A DNA stretch of 48,557 nucleotides from an uncultured Lachnospiraceae bacterium (lineage in GTDB: Bacteria; Bacillota; Clostridia; Lachnospirales; Lachnospiraceae): positions 1-48,557 of the forward strand of contig CAMVGV010000019.1 of assembly GCA_947167135.1 (NCBI GenBank), given 5' to 3'. Positions 26,308-34,608 of this stretch are shown piece by piece; position 1 is the stretch's first letter; each line of letters starts with the position of its first letter. The position numbers and the translations under genes were made by a program. The notes beneath the pieces were generated by a model. It was not told where the DNA came from and searched no databases. It was given only the letters and a program-made list of their open reading frames with translations.

Positions 26308-27248
26308 TATTCAGTCTTCTTTTCTCCCCCGGATATCCTTTTCACCTTTTTCTCGGAAACCGGAACCGACATCTTCGGCACGGCCTTCACGTAATAGTAG
26401 TACTCATCATCCTGGAACTGGAGAAACTCCGTCCGGACATAATCCACGGAAAGGATAAAAAACTGTATGATGACTGCCAGAACCAGCGAAAGACTTATTC
26501 CGAAAAACAGGCTGGCAACGGAGATGTCAAGGTCATAGCTTGCCGTTCCGTACAGCATCACGGCGAGCTCAGATATACCCCCCATAACCACTGCTATGGT
26601 CCAGCTGTATTTTATGGAAAGCCTGTGGATGAGATAAACCACAAGGCAGGAAATCCCTAGGGCAAGTATCATAACCCGCATGGTCTGGTTTCCCATTATG
26701 CCGTCCACAACAGATTTCAGTTCCTTTGAAAGCGCCTCGATGTCCAGATCCTGAAGCACGGAGCCGTTGGTCTTCACATAGGAAACGGCATAATACACCA
26801 CCACTCCGCAGGCTATCGGTATGGCGGAAAAGATTGATCCGGTGAGACCGAAGACCAGCGGAACGATATAGGGCAGCCCCACAGAACACAAAAGGGGTGT
26901 GATAAGCACCGCGATACCGTCCTTCGGGGCGAAATGGAAATAAAGGAGAAACATCACGATAAAAAGCAAAAAGATGATCAGTGCACAGATCACCGAGAGC
27001 GTGTATAAATGCAGTACAATAAAGATACCTGCAAAAAGCACTATCGCATTGACAGGCAGAAACGCGTTAACCAGAGAAGCTCCCAGCACAACCATTGCGC
27101 TGTCCAGCTTCTCCATATATCCGATGCTCCGGTTTATGATCGTGTATGTGATTAGTGCCAGAATGAATCTGAGTACCGGAATGATATATACATCAAACCT
27201 TCCGTAAAGACCCTTCAGGCGTTCCCTGAACTGCAGTATCTCCTTCAT
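26307..27248 (-). CDS. Conserved polytopic membrane protein upstream of cdaA, function unknown
   Basis: 313-aa protein with about nine or ten hydrophobic helices arranged as two clusters, separated by a hydrophilic stretch (about 160-185, QDLDIEALSKELKSVVDG), and a cytoplasmic C-terminal tail holding the distinctive acidic and tyrosine-rich motif FQDDEYYYYVKAVPK. I do not recognise a transport motif or a nucleotide-binding partner, so an ABC-permease label would be unsupported. It overlaps its upstream neighbour (ATGA) and cdaA (TAATG), so the three are probably made together. A link to CdaA control or to envelope assembly is inference from position only. Confidence 0.75.
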   Translation of the reverse strand: MKEILQFRERLKGLYGRFDVYIIPVLRFILALITYTIINRSIGYMEKLDSAMVVLGASLVNAFLPVNAIVLFAGIFIVLHLYTLSVICALIIFLLFIVMFLLYFHFAPKDGIAVLITPLLCSVGLPYIVPLVFGLTGSIFSAIPIACGVVVYYAVSYVKTNGSVLQDLDIEALSKELKSVVDGIMGNQTMRVMILALGISCLVVYLIHRLSIKYSWTIAVVMGGISELAVMLYGTASYDLDISVASLFFGISLSLVLAVIIQFFILSVDYVRTEFLQFQDDEYYYYVKAVPKMSVPVSEKKVKRISGGEKKTE

Positions 27249-27634
27249 TTCTTCTCATACATCATGCTCAGGCGTTTCAATGCCTTCTGATAAGTTCTCG
27301 TACTCTTTCTTGCCTTTGTGTAACGGTATGAATATACAAAAAACGACACAAGCACATAGATCCCGAGAACAACGATGTATCTTTGCAGTATCTCCTTTCC
27401 GAAGGCGACAAAATCCATCCTGTAAAACTCTGAAAGATAGGATTCCATTCCGCAGAAAATACTGACCCCCGTGAATATGGCAAAAGCAATTGTTATGTAA
27501 ACTGCAGACAGTATCATATGCAGTCCCACGTAATCACTTCTGAAAAATTCACACACGGGTATGGATTTTTTCCCTTCATTCTCCTCAAATGAAGCCATCC
27601 GCGTCATAAGCTTCAGCCGCTCTTCGTCTACCAT
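27245..27634 (-). CDS. Small membrane protein of unknown function upstream of cdaA
   Basis: 129-aa protein with a hydrophilic N-terminus (about 35 residues), two hydrophobic helices (about 38-60 with MILSAVYITIAFAIFTGVSI, and 85-105 with YIVVLGIYVLVSFFVYSY) and a basic C-terminus. No enzyme motif. The stop overlaps the start of the polytopic membrane protein gene, and it begins 10 bases after the YvyF-like gene, so it probably works with the larger membrane protein as a pair. Confidence 0.75.
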   Translation of the reverse strand: MVDEERLKLMTRMASFEENEGKKSIPVCEFFRSDYVGLHMILSAVYITIAFAIFTGVSIFCGMESYLSEFYRMDFVAFGKEILQRYIVVLGIYVLVSFFVYSYRYTKARKSTRTYQKALKRLSMMYEKK

Positions 27635-27644
27635 ACGCTTATAC

Positions 27645-28055
27645 TTATCTGCCTCCGAGGAATCTCATCTTATTTCCCGAGGGCTCGATCTTCTTGACAG
27701 GCTGGGGAGCGTCGGGCTTCTTTATAGCCTCTGAAAATCCTCTGGTAACCTCAGCCTTACACTTGTCGCAGAACCTTCCGGACATTATGGGTGTTCCGCA
27801 CTTTTCGCATTTCAGATCCGACCCGTCGGCTGAAGTAAAGGTAAGTCTCTCATCCCTGAGCCATTGGCGTATTTGGCCCACCTCGACCTCACATTCCTCA
27901 GCGGTAACCGCTACCGTTACTCCCGGGTGTTCCTCAATATACTGCTTTACCTTCTGGAAGTCCTCCTCGGATTTTTCCACACACTGTGGACAAAAAACCG
28001 GTCCGGCAACGTAGTTGAACATCCTTCCGCACTTTTTACAATTTCTTACATCCAT
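27645..28055 (-). CDS. yvyF: YvyF-like flagellar operon protein (zinc ribbons)
   Basis: 136-aa protein with an N-terminal zinc ribbon (CKKCGRMFNYVAGPVFCPQC), a middle segment resembling a small helix-turn-helix (VTAEECEVEVGQIRQWLRDE) and a second ribbon (CEKCGTPIMSGRFCDKC). It matches the TIGR03826/YvyF family, usually next to comF and flagellar genes in Firmicutes, as here. The start at 28055 (MDVRNCKKCG) is chosen for GGAG upstream and family length; the open frame extends to 28154 but only through the intergenic gap and the comF end. Exact function is unknown. Confidence 0.86.
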   Translation of the reverse strand: MDVRNCKKCGRMFNYVAGPVFCPQCVEKSEEDFQKVKQYIEEHPGVTVAVTAEECEVEVGQIRQWLRDERLTFTSADGSDLKCEKCGTPIMSGRFCDKCKAEVTRGFSEAIKKPDAPQPVKKIEPSGNKMRFLGGR

Positions 28056-28084
28056 TCCTGTAGTATCTCCTTTTCCCTCATAAT

Positions 28085-28101
28085 CCCGGCTGGCCGCCGG
28101 G
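28085..28101 (-). other. Short GC-rich intercistronic hairpin
   Basis: CCCGGC (28085-28090) pairs with GCCGGG (28096-28101) across a 5-nt loop, in the 64-bp gap between comF and the YvyF-like gene. There is no T-run after it, so it is more likely an mRNA-processing or stability element than a terminator. Confidence 0.35.
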
Positions 28102-28119
28102 CAGCTTCGTCCGTCCCGC

Positions 28120-28836
28120 TCACAGTGCGGAACCGGAGCACAAAGTAACGACATAAACAGAAGACACGCCTGCCTCCTTCAAAAGCCCCGCCATTTCATC
28201 CACGGTGCTTCCGGTTGTGTATATATCGTCTATGAGTATAACTCTGCATGATTTTACATCATTTCGGGTTAACTTGAAAGCCCTTTTCAAATTTTTCCGT
28301 CGTTCTTCGCGGCTTAAGCCCTTCTGTGGTCTGGTATCCGCGACTCTTTTTATGAGATTTTTTTCCACGGGAAGCCCCATAAGACTCCCGAGTCTGTCGG
28401 CTATAAGCTCTGCCTGGTTAAATCCCCGCTTTTTCAGCCTGTTTTTGTGTATGGGTACGGGAATGAGCATATCCGCCCGGAATGAAAGGATCTCCCTTCC
28501 CAGATACTGTTTTATACTTTCCGCGAAAAAATCCGCATATTCCTGCCTTCCGCCGTATTTAAAACGGAAAACCGCCTCCTGCATCGCGTCGTTATATACA
28601 TATACCGAGACAGCCCTGTCAAAGGAATGCCTGACAACGGCGCAGTCCCCGCAGTACTCGCTCCTGTCGCCCGCAAGGCTTTTTCCGCACTTCCTGCATC
28701 TCGGCTCACGTACAAAAACCGTTTTCTCCTCACATTCATCACAGATAAGCTTCCCTCCGAAGGGAAGGATCTCATCACAGACGGGGCAGTGTCTCGGAAA
28801 CACCATATCCAGAATGTAATCAGATATCCCTGTCAT
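28120..28836 (-). CDS. comF: ComF family phosphoribosyltransferase-like protein
   Basis: 238-aa protein with four N-terminal Cys pairs forming zinc ribbons (CPVCDE, CDECEE, CRKCGK, CGDC) and a C-terminal PRTase domain with KKRGFNQAELIA and the PRPP loop VILIDDIYTTGST. In B. subtilis ComFC is needed for DNA uptake. The ATG at 28836 has GGGAG upstream; an earlier in-frame TTG at 28857 is less likely. It overlaps the end of recD2 by 17 bp. The comF-yvyF order is conserved in Firmicutes. Confidence 0.93.
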   Translation of the reverse strand: MTGISDYILDMVFPRHCPVCDEILPFGGKLICDECEEKTVFVREPRCRKCGKSLAGDRSEYCGDCAVVRHSFDRAVSVYVYNDAMQEAVFRFKYGGRQEYADFFAESIKQYLGREILSFRADMLIPVPIHKNRLKKRGFNQAELIADRLGSLMGLPVEKNLIKRVADTRPQKGLSREERRKNLKRAFKLTRNDVKSCRVILIDDIYTTGSTVDEMAGLLKEAGVSSVYVVTLCSGSAL

Positions 28837-31045
28837 ACCACAATATCTCCCTGTCAAGCCCCGTAAATCTCTCTGCCTCCTGTATATTCCCGGCCATTTT
28901 AAGGAGCATTTCCTTTCTGCCGATTATCACCACGCACCTCTTTGCCCTTGTTATGCCGGTATACAGAAGATTTCTGTTCATCAGGATATCGGGACCGCTC
29001 AATATAGGCATGACCACGGCAGGATATTCGCTGCCCTGAGACTTATGTATGGTAACGGCGTAGCTGAGCTCCAGCTCGGGAAGATCCCTGAAGGCATACC
29101 GGGCTCTTCTGTTATCCTCGAATCTTACGGTAAGGGAATTCTCCGCCCTGTTTATTTCCTCTATGATCCCCATGTCGCCGTTAAAAACCCCGGTCCCGCT
29201 TTTCTTCAGCACCTGCCCCGGGATCTCCATAACCCAGGCCATCTGGTAATTATTCCGGTTCTGCATGACCCTGTCGCCTTCCCGGAGTATGAAGCCTCCC
29301 CGGTTCAGCTCCGCCTTTCTCCGGTCCGGGGGATTGACTGCATTCTGCAGTACACGGTTCAGGTTCTCAACCCCCATCACTCCCTTCCTCATAGGTGTCA
29401 ATACCTGTATCTCCGAGGCGGAGGCTCCCACATAGGGCGGCAGCTTCTTAGTGACGAGATAGATGACGCCCCCTGTTATCTCCCCGGCATCGCTCCTGTT
29501 TAAGAAAAAGAAATCCCTGCTCTTATTGTCGAGCTTCATATCCTTTCCGAGAAGCAGTGCATGGGCATTCATCACTATGTCGCTTTCCCCCGCCTGGCGG
29601 AATATCTTTTTTAAGGCCTTGCTCCTGAATTTCCCGGTGGAAAGGATGTCCTTCAGCACACTCCCGGGTCCTACGCTTGGAAGCTGGTTTTCATCCCCAA
29701 CCATGATAAGCCTGGTTCCTACGGATATTGCGGAAAGAAGCGCCCTGAAAAGGAGGATATCCACCATGGACATCTCATCCACTATTACAACATCGGTCTC
29801 CAGCGGATTATCACGGTCACGTCCGAAGCTCCGTTTTTCGCTGTCATCATCCCCGCTCCCTCCGCTGACCTCCAGAAGTCTGTGGATCGTCTTTGCCTCC
29901 ATTCCCGTGGCCTCGGAGAGCCTTTTCGCCGCCCTGCCCGTAGGCGCGGCAAGGATCACATGCTTTCCAACCGAAATAAAGTACCGTACGAGTATCTTTA
30001 CCGTTGTTGTCTTTCCTGTGCCCGGGCCGCCCGTCATGATAAAAAGGCCGTTTTCCACTGCGGAAATCACCGCTTCCCTCTGATCGGAGTCCAGGGTCAG
30101 GGAATATCTCTCCTCCGTGTTCTCAATGTCAGATACGAGCCTTTCGCGGTCGATATCATATTTTATATCAAGCGATCTTAATATGGCAGCGCACTGTCTC
30201 TCAGCCTGATAGAGGTTACGGAGATATACCCTGGTTTCCCCGTCGCGCAGCTTGATCTCTGCCTTCCTGTCTTTCTGCAGCATTGAGATCTCTCCGGATA
30301 TCTCATTCTCAGGAAGCCCCAGCACAGCCGCCGCTTCACCCAGCAGCCGGTCCAACGGAAGATATGTGTTCCCCTCGCCCGCCGACAGGCCAAGCGTATA
30401 GAGTATCCCGGCTCTTATCCTGTATTCGGAATGTCTTTCTATCCCCGATCTTTCCGCTATCTCATCTGCGGTTTTGAAGCCGATCCCGGAAATATCCTCG
30501 CAGAGCCTAAATGGATTCTCCGATATGATCCCATAGAGCTTTTCACCGTATTTCTCATATATCCTGAGAGCCATAAGGTTGCTTATGCCGTACTGCTGCA
30601 GGAACATGACGGCTCTTCTCATTCCCGCGACCTCTTCAAAGCTCTCCGAGATCTCCACTGCCTTCCTTAAGGAGATGCCCCTGACCTCCGAAAGCCGTTC
30701 CGGTTCCCGGCTCATTATCGAAAAGGTGTCGTCGCCGAATTTCTGAACTATCCTCTTTGCCAGCGCCGGACCTATCCCCTTTATTATCCGGGAGGAAAGG
30801 AAGCGTAGGACAGCCTCCTTATTATCAGGCTCCTCTACGGTTATCCTCTCCGCCTCAAGCTGTTCACCGTAGCCCGAATGAAATACGATATCCCCCTCCG
30901 CGCTTACAAGCCCGCCTTCCCAGGCCATGCTTAAAAGACCAACGACAGTGATATCTCCGTCGTCGGTCGAAAGCCTCATAACCGTATAACCGTTATCCGG
31001 GTTTCTGAAAATGATCCGGTCTATGTATCCCTTTACCGTTATCAA
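28820..31045 (-). CDS. recD2: RecD2 DNA helicase (RecD-like)
   Basis: 741-aa SF1B 5'-3' helicase used in DNA repair/recombination outside the RecBCD complex. N-terminal OB-like domain (GYIDRIIFRNPDNGYTVMRL), helix-hairpin-helix elements (KGIGPALAKRI, SGIGFKTADEI), Walker A GGPGTGKTTT at 339-348, Walker B VIVDEMSMVD, GDENQLPSVGPG, and the C-terminal YAVTIHKSQGSEY and LYTGITRAKR motifs. The start is TTG at 31045, in a TTGA overlap with the flgJ-like stop, and agrees with the family N-terminus; the ribosome site is weak, consistent with coupling. Confidence 0.95.
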   Translation of the reverse strand: MITVKGYIDRIIFRNPDNGYTVMRLSTDDGDITVVGLLSMAWEGGLVSAEGDIVFHSGYGEQLEAERITVEEPDNKEAVLRFLSSRIIKGIGPALAKRIVQKFGDDTFSIMSREPERLSEVRGISLRKAVEISESFEEVAGMRRAVMFLQQYGISNLMALRIYEKYGEKLYGIISENPFRLCEDISGIGFKTADEIAERSGIERHSEYRIRAGILYTLGLSAGEGNTYLPLDRLLGEAAAVLGLPENEISGEISMLQKDRKAEIKLRDGETRVYLRNLYQAERQCAAILRSLDIKYDIDRERLVSDIENTEERYSLTLDSDQREAVISAVENGLFIMTGGPGTGKTTTVKILVRYFISVGKHVILAAPTGRAAKRLSEATGMEAKTIHRLLEVSGGSGDDDSEKRSFGRDRDNPLETDVVIVDEMSMVDILLFRALLSAISVGTRLIMVGDENQLPSVGPGSVLKDILSTGKFRSKALKKIFRQAGESDIVMNAHALLLGKDMKLDNKSRDFFFLNRSDAGEITGGVIYLVTKKLPPYVGASASEIQVLTPMRKGVMGVENLNRVLQNAVNPPDRRKAELNRGGFILREGDRVMQNRNNYQMAWVMEIPGQVLKKSGTGVFNGDMGIIEEINRAENSLTVRFEDNRRARYAFRDLPELELSYAVTIHKSQGSEYPAVVMPILSGPDILMNRNLLYTGITRAKRCVVIIGRKEMLLKMAGNIQEAERFTGLDREILWYDRDI

Positions 31046-31644
31046 GATGTGCCGTTCTCTGTATACTTATCGTTTACCGCAGCTCCTGCCGCTTCTTCCG
31101 CAGTCGTTCCTGCCGCTTCTTTCACAGTCGTTCCTGCTGCTTCTTCTGCAGTTGTTCCTGCCGCTTCTTCCGCAGTCGTTCCTGCTGCTTCTTCCCCTGT
31201 CATCCTGAGCGTCAGCGAAGGATCTTTTTCCTGCGTCTCACTGCTTTCCCCCGCTTCCTTCTCTGCGTTCTTCTTCAGGGCCTCCTCCAGAGTCACTCCC
31301 TGTGACTTCTTCATCTGCTCATAAAGCTCCTTCGCAAGTCCAACCTGACCTGTTTTAGAGGCCGAAGACGCCATCTCCTTCGTATAGAGATCCAGGTTTC
31401 TGTCCTTCATGGCGCTGATATAGGTAGATGCACTGTCATCATCGGAAAGAAGTGTGGTGCTCTTCATTGCAGTCTTAAAGATCTGTTCCACAAAATATTC
31501 CTCGAACTGCTTGCAGGCATCCATCAGTTCTTCATCGGAGGCCTTCGACAGATCCTTTTTCGCTATGGCGGAATCCTCCGCATTTTTCATGGCGTTTGTT
31601 GCGAGCTCGGACGCGTAGTCCGTACCGATAGAAGTCAGATCCAT
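31042..31644 (-). CDS. flgJ: FlgJ-type flagellar rod-binding protein with repeat-rich tail
   Basis: 200-aa protein. Residues about 35-110 form the rod-binding domain (CKQFEEYFVEQIFKTAMKST, DRNLDLYTKEMASSAS, GLAKELYEQMKK). It lacks the muramidase domain of proteobacterial FlgJ, as is usual in Clostridia. The C-terminal third is low-complexity: an EKEAGESSETQE stretch, ten residues (DPSLTLRMTG) translated from the GTCATCCTGAG repeat, then five EEAAGTT(A/V)-like octapeptides encoded by a 24-bp minisatellite. These should be disordered and outside the conserved domain. It lies after flgG and before recD2 in the mbl run. Confidence 0.87.
   Translation of the reverse strand: MDLTSIGTDYASELATNAMKNAEDSAIAKKDLSKASDEELMDACKQFEEYFVEQIFKTAMKSTTLLSDDDSASTYISAMKDRNLDLYTKEMASSASKTGQVGLAKELYEQMKKSQGVTLEEALKKNAEKEAGESSETQEKDPSLTLRMTGEEAAGTTAEEAAGTTAEEAAGTTVKEAAGTTAEEAAGAAVNDKYTENGTS
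31082..31229. repeat. 24-bp minisatellite with an inserted GTCATCCTGAG repeat in flgJ
   Basis: Five 24-bp units of type GTTCCTGCCGCTTCTTCCGC plus AGTC run from about 31082 to 31197, the fifth being cut by a copy of the dispersed repeat (GTCATCCTGAGCGTCAGCGA then AGGATCTTT, 31199-31229). All is in frame with the flgJ-like gene. Confidence 0.88.
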
Positions 31645-31675
31645 ACCGTCACCCCTTATTCAATACCTGCCTCTA

Positions 31676-32509
31676 TCAGCTCTTCAGCTGGTTTGCAAGC
31701 TGCATCATATCATCCGTTGTAGTGATGACCTTTGAATTCGATTCGTAAGCCCTCTGTGCTATTATCAGATTTACCATTTCCTCTGCGATCTGAACGTTGG
31801 AGCCCTCGAGATAACCCTGTACTATGTCGGATTTTGTGACATTGGGGTTCGTTGCCTCATTCATTGCCACACCGGAAGCCGCGCTGACGGAATAAAGGCT
31901 GTCTCCGATCTTGTCCAGTCCCTTGGGATTCTGGAACTGCCACACCCCTATGGTGAAATTATTGGGAAGGGGCTCCAGATTTCCGTCATCGTCAGGATAC
32001 ATGAGGGTTCCGTCCGTATCTATCCTTATCTTGTCCGCAATATAGTTTCCGGGAAGGGTCAGAACCTGTCCGTTGGATCCTAAGACCCTGAGACCGCTGG
32101 TGGTTGTGAGTGTGAGTGTATTCCCTTCATTAAGGGCGAATACAAAATCTCCGTTCCTTGTATAGTAGGTATTTCCGTCCTCTCCCTGTATGCCGAAGAA
32201 GCCCGTCCCCTGATTATTGCTGAGAGCAACTGCCGTGGGGTTCTCCGACTCCAGAAGAGATCCCTGCCCGAATTCGGAGGTGATGGATGCATTCCTGACA
32301 CCCAGTCCCACCTGAGCGCCTATAGGTTTATTTACGCCGTTTGCAGTGGTTGTCCTGGTCTGGATCGTCTGGTACAGAAGGGACTTGAACTCATTGACCT
32401 CCATCTTATAGGCTGTAGTATTTACATTCGCCAGGTTATTGGCTATGGTATCTACATTATTCTGCTGTGCGATCATTCCTGTGGCTGCTGACCATAAAGA
32501 ACGTACCAT
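31676..32509 (-). CDS. flgG: Flagellar basal-body rod protein (FlgG/FlhP type)
   Basis: 277-aa axial protein exported by the flagellar type III system. N-terminal Flg_bb_rod motif (LWSAATGMIAQQNNVDTIAN, NLANVNTTAYK) and C-terminal motif (SNVQIAEEMVNLIIAQRAYE, SNSKVITT) flank a beta-rich centre with GTGFFGIQ and YYTRNGDF. With mbl and the upstream paralog it forms the mbl-flhO-flhP order of B. subtilis, so it is the FlhP counterpart. ATG with GGAGG eight bases upstream. Confidence 0.93.
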   Translation of the reverse strand: MVRSLWSAATGMIAQQNNVDTIANNLANVNTTAYKMEVNEFKSLLYQTIQTRTTTANGVNKPIGAQVGLGVRNASITSEFGQGSLLESENPTAVALSNNQGTGFFGIQGEDGNTYYTRNGDFVFALNEGNTLTLTTTSGLRVLGSNGQVLTLPGNYIADKIRIDTDGTLMYPDDDGNLEPLPNNFTIGVWQFQNPKGLDKIGDSLYSVSAASGVAMNEATNPNVTKSDIVQGYLEGSNVQIAEEMVNLIIAQRAYESNSKVITTTDDMMQLANQLKS

Positions 32510-32536
32510 ATCTTTTACCTCCTTATCCTGATCCCG

Positions 32537-33313
32537 TTATCCGGGTCTTCCGAGATCATTGGCTGCTATCTGTAAAGTCTTGTCTATAGTCGTAATGACC
32601 TTCTGGTTGGATTCATACTGTCTCTGGATGGCGATCATGTTCACCATTTCCTCTACGGTATTAACGTTGGACTGTTCCAGATACCCGGAAAGGATCCTCA
32701 CATCCGCTTCCTGCTCCTGCACCCCGGGAACGGTCTGCCACAGATTCTCCCCATAGTGCTCCAGGAAATTATAGTCCACGAAATCCGTGGTTCCTATGGT
32801 TGCGACAAGCTCATCATCCTGGTAGATCTCTCCCATGGTATTGATCGATGCCGACATATTCGGATCAAGCCTGATATGGGTGCCCATATCGCTCAAAACA
32901 TAATCCCCGTCCTTGGTCACCAGATCTCCCAGCTGGTTTAGTGTAAAGGAGCCGTCCCTTGTGTACTTCGTGGAGGTGACGCCCTCCTTGTCCGTAAATT
33001 CTATCCTGAAAAACCCGGCACCGCTCAGAGCCAGATCAAAGGTATTGTCCGTTTCATGGAAAGAGCCCTCGTCCCAGTTGGTATAGTTCTCACCTATCCT
33101 GACGCCAGGATTCGTGGCACCCATGCGCTTCGTGAGATAATACTCCGACTTGTCCTTTATCTCATACTTCAGAATATCTCCGAAGGCCTGGCTGGTTGCG
33201 CCCTCCTTCTTGAAGCCCGTGGTATCCACATTGGCAAGGTTGTTTGCCAGAGTGTCCATACGGTTCTGTTCGTTTATCATTCCCGTGTATGCGGTATATA
33301 GACCCTTTACCAA
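32537..33313 (-). CDS. flgF: Flagellar hook-basal body protein (FlgF/FlhO type)
   Basis: 258-aa paralog of the FlgG-type protein downstream. N-terminal LYTAYTGMINEQNRMDTLAN and NLANVDTTGFKK, central GAGFFRIEF and YTRDGSFTLN, C-terminal QSNVNTVEEMVNMIAIQRQY. Its position right after mbl makes it the FlhO counterpart. The start codon is TTG at 33313 (reads MVKGLY) with AAGGA about eight bases upstream; no ATG fits the conserved N-terminus. A 74-bp gap with no evident signal separates it from mbl. Confidence 0.92.
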   Translation of the reverse strand: MVKGLYTAYTGMINEQNRMDTLANNLANVDTTGFKKEGATSQAFGDILKYEIKDKSEYYLTKRMGATNPGVRIGENYTNWDEGSFHETDNTFDLALSGAGFFRIEFTDKEGVTSTKYTRDGSFTLNQLGDLVTKDGDYVLSDMGTHIRLDPNMSASINTMGEIYQDDELVATIGTTDFVDYNFLEHYGENLWQTVPGVQEQEADVRILSGYLEQSNVNTVEEMVNMIAIQRQYESNQKVITTIDKTLQIAANDLGRPG

Positions 33314-33387
33314 TTGACGTTTCCTTTCCGCTTTAGTATCTCTCCGGATCCTTCATAGATACGGCTCATTTGGCCGGTTTGATCTAT

Positions 33388-34383
33388 TCAGAGCTCCTTC
33401 CGGTATCCCGCGAGGAATTCCACATATCTTCCCGTTCCGACGGCTACTGCAGTCATGGGATCCTCCGCGGTCATGGTTGTGATTCCCGTCCTGTCCGCTA
33501 TTAGCTCCTCCAGTCCCCGGAGCAGGCTTCCTCCTCCGGTAAGGACTATTCCCCTGTCGGCAATATCCGCCGCAAGCTCGGGAGGTGTCTTTTCCAATAC
33601 TCCGTGTATCGCTTCCACTATCTGGGAGGTGGTCTCTCTCAGAGCCTCCTCGGTTTCCTCGCTGCTTACCTCCACGGTCTTCGGCAGTCCCGTCACCAGA
33701 TCACGTCCCCTGACGCTCATGCTGTCGTTATCCGGCATATTGAAAGCGGTTCCGATCTTTATCTTCAGATCCTCGGCGGTTCTTTCACCGATAAGGAGCT
33801 TATGCTTCTTTCTCATATAGCGGACTATGGCTTCATCAAAGTCGTCTCCCGCTATTTTTATCGAGGTGGACACCACCGTTCCCCCGAGGGAGATCACTGC
33901 GATATCCGTTGTTCCGCCGCCGATATCCACTATCATATTCCCGCAGGGCTTTGAAATATCGATCCCCGCTCCGATGGCAGCGGCTATGGGTTCCTCTATG
34001 ATGGAAACCTCTCTGGCGCCGGCCTGGTAAGCGGCATCCTCAACCGCCTTCTGTTCCACCTCGGTAACCCCGCTGGGCACACATACACTTATCCTGGGCT
34101 TTCTGAAGGTCTTTTTCCCGACCGCCTTCTGGATAAAGTATTTCAGCATCTTCTCGGTAACCGTATAGTCCGATATGACACCCTGTCTAAGAGGCCTTAC
34201 CGCTACTATATTCCCCGGTGTACGTCCCAGCATCAGTCTGGCATCTTCTCCGATTGCCTTTATCTTATTCGTATCCCGGTCAAATGCCACCACCGAGGGC
34301 TCCTTCAAAACCACGCCCTTCCCTCTTATGTAAACCAAAATACTGGCTGTTCCGAGATCAATCCCTATGTCTGTTGCGACCAT
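33388..34383 (-). CDS. mbl: MreB-family actin-like cell-shape protein (Mbl)
   Basis: 331-aa bacterial actin that organises lateral-wall synthesis. Phosphate-1 DIGIDLGTAS near the N-terminus, connect-1 and phosphate-2 VDIGGGTTDIAV in the middle, and adenosine motif IVLTGGGSLLRG near the C-terminus. The start MVATDIG at 34383 fits the family and has a GGGG-type site; the frame extends eight codons further upstream. Called Mbl rather than MreB because flhO- and flhP-type genes follow, as in B. subtilis; no mreC/mreD is adjacent. First gene of the long run to glmM. Confidence 0.92.
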   Translation of the reverse strand: MVATDIGIDLGTASILVYIRGKGVVLKEPSVVAFDRDTNKIKAIGEDARLMLGRTPGNIVAVRPLRQGVISDYTVTEKMLKYFIQKAVGKKTFRKPRISVCVPSGVTEVEQKAVEDAAYQAGAREVSIIEEPIAAAIGAGIDISKPCGNMIVDIGGGTTDIAVISLGGTVVSTSIKIAGDDFDEAIVRYMRKKHKLLIGERTAEDLKIKIGTAFNMPDNDSMSVRGRDLVTGLPKTVEVSSEETEEALRETTSQIVEAIHGVLEKTPPELAADIADRGIVLTGGGSLLRGLEELIADRTGITTMTAEDPMTAVAVGTGRYVEFLAGYRKEL

Positions 34384-34446
34384 TTTCGTTCCCCTTTCAG
34401 TCTTCACAGGAGACTATGTTCTGTTTTAACACACTATAACAGAATA

Positions 34447-34474
34447 ATTATACCCGAAAATGATGCGTTGACAA
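34447..34474 (-). promoter_or_regulatory. Promoter for the mbl to glmM gene run
   Basis: On the minus strand TTGTCA (34474-34469), 16-bp spacer, TATAAT (34452-34447), 63 nt before the mbl start. It stands in the 225-bp gap between uvrA and mbl. Confidence 0.75.
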
Positions 34475-34511
34475 TATCCGAATAATTAAAAAAGAAAGAA
34501 AGCCACGCATG

Positions 34512-34532
34512 AAAAACCTCCGCCCGGGGCGG
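34512..34532 (-). terminator. Rho-independent terminator after uvrA
   Basis: On the minus strand CCGCC-CCG-GGCGG (34532-34520) is followed by AGG and five T (34516-34512). It is about 75 bp past the uvrA stop and upstream of the mbl promoter, so it separates the two transcription units. Confidence 0.75.
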
Positions 34533-34608
34533 TACAGCATCCATGCATGACTAAAATAAATTCCTTTGAATATTTATCGGCAGCATTCCGGATAAACTTT
34601 ACACTGTT

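Noticed and set aside
26307-27248. ABC transporter permease
   Set aside because: No partner ATPase or binding protein, and no EAA-type loop; only helices are visible, so it is left as unknown.
28205-30083. Plus-strand open frames of about 200 codons opposite comF and recD2
   Set aside because: Antisense to genes with complete catalytic motifs; composition is Ser/Leu/Phe-rich as expected for the reverse of such genes.
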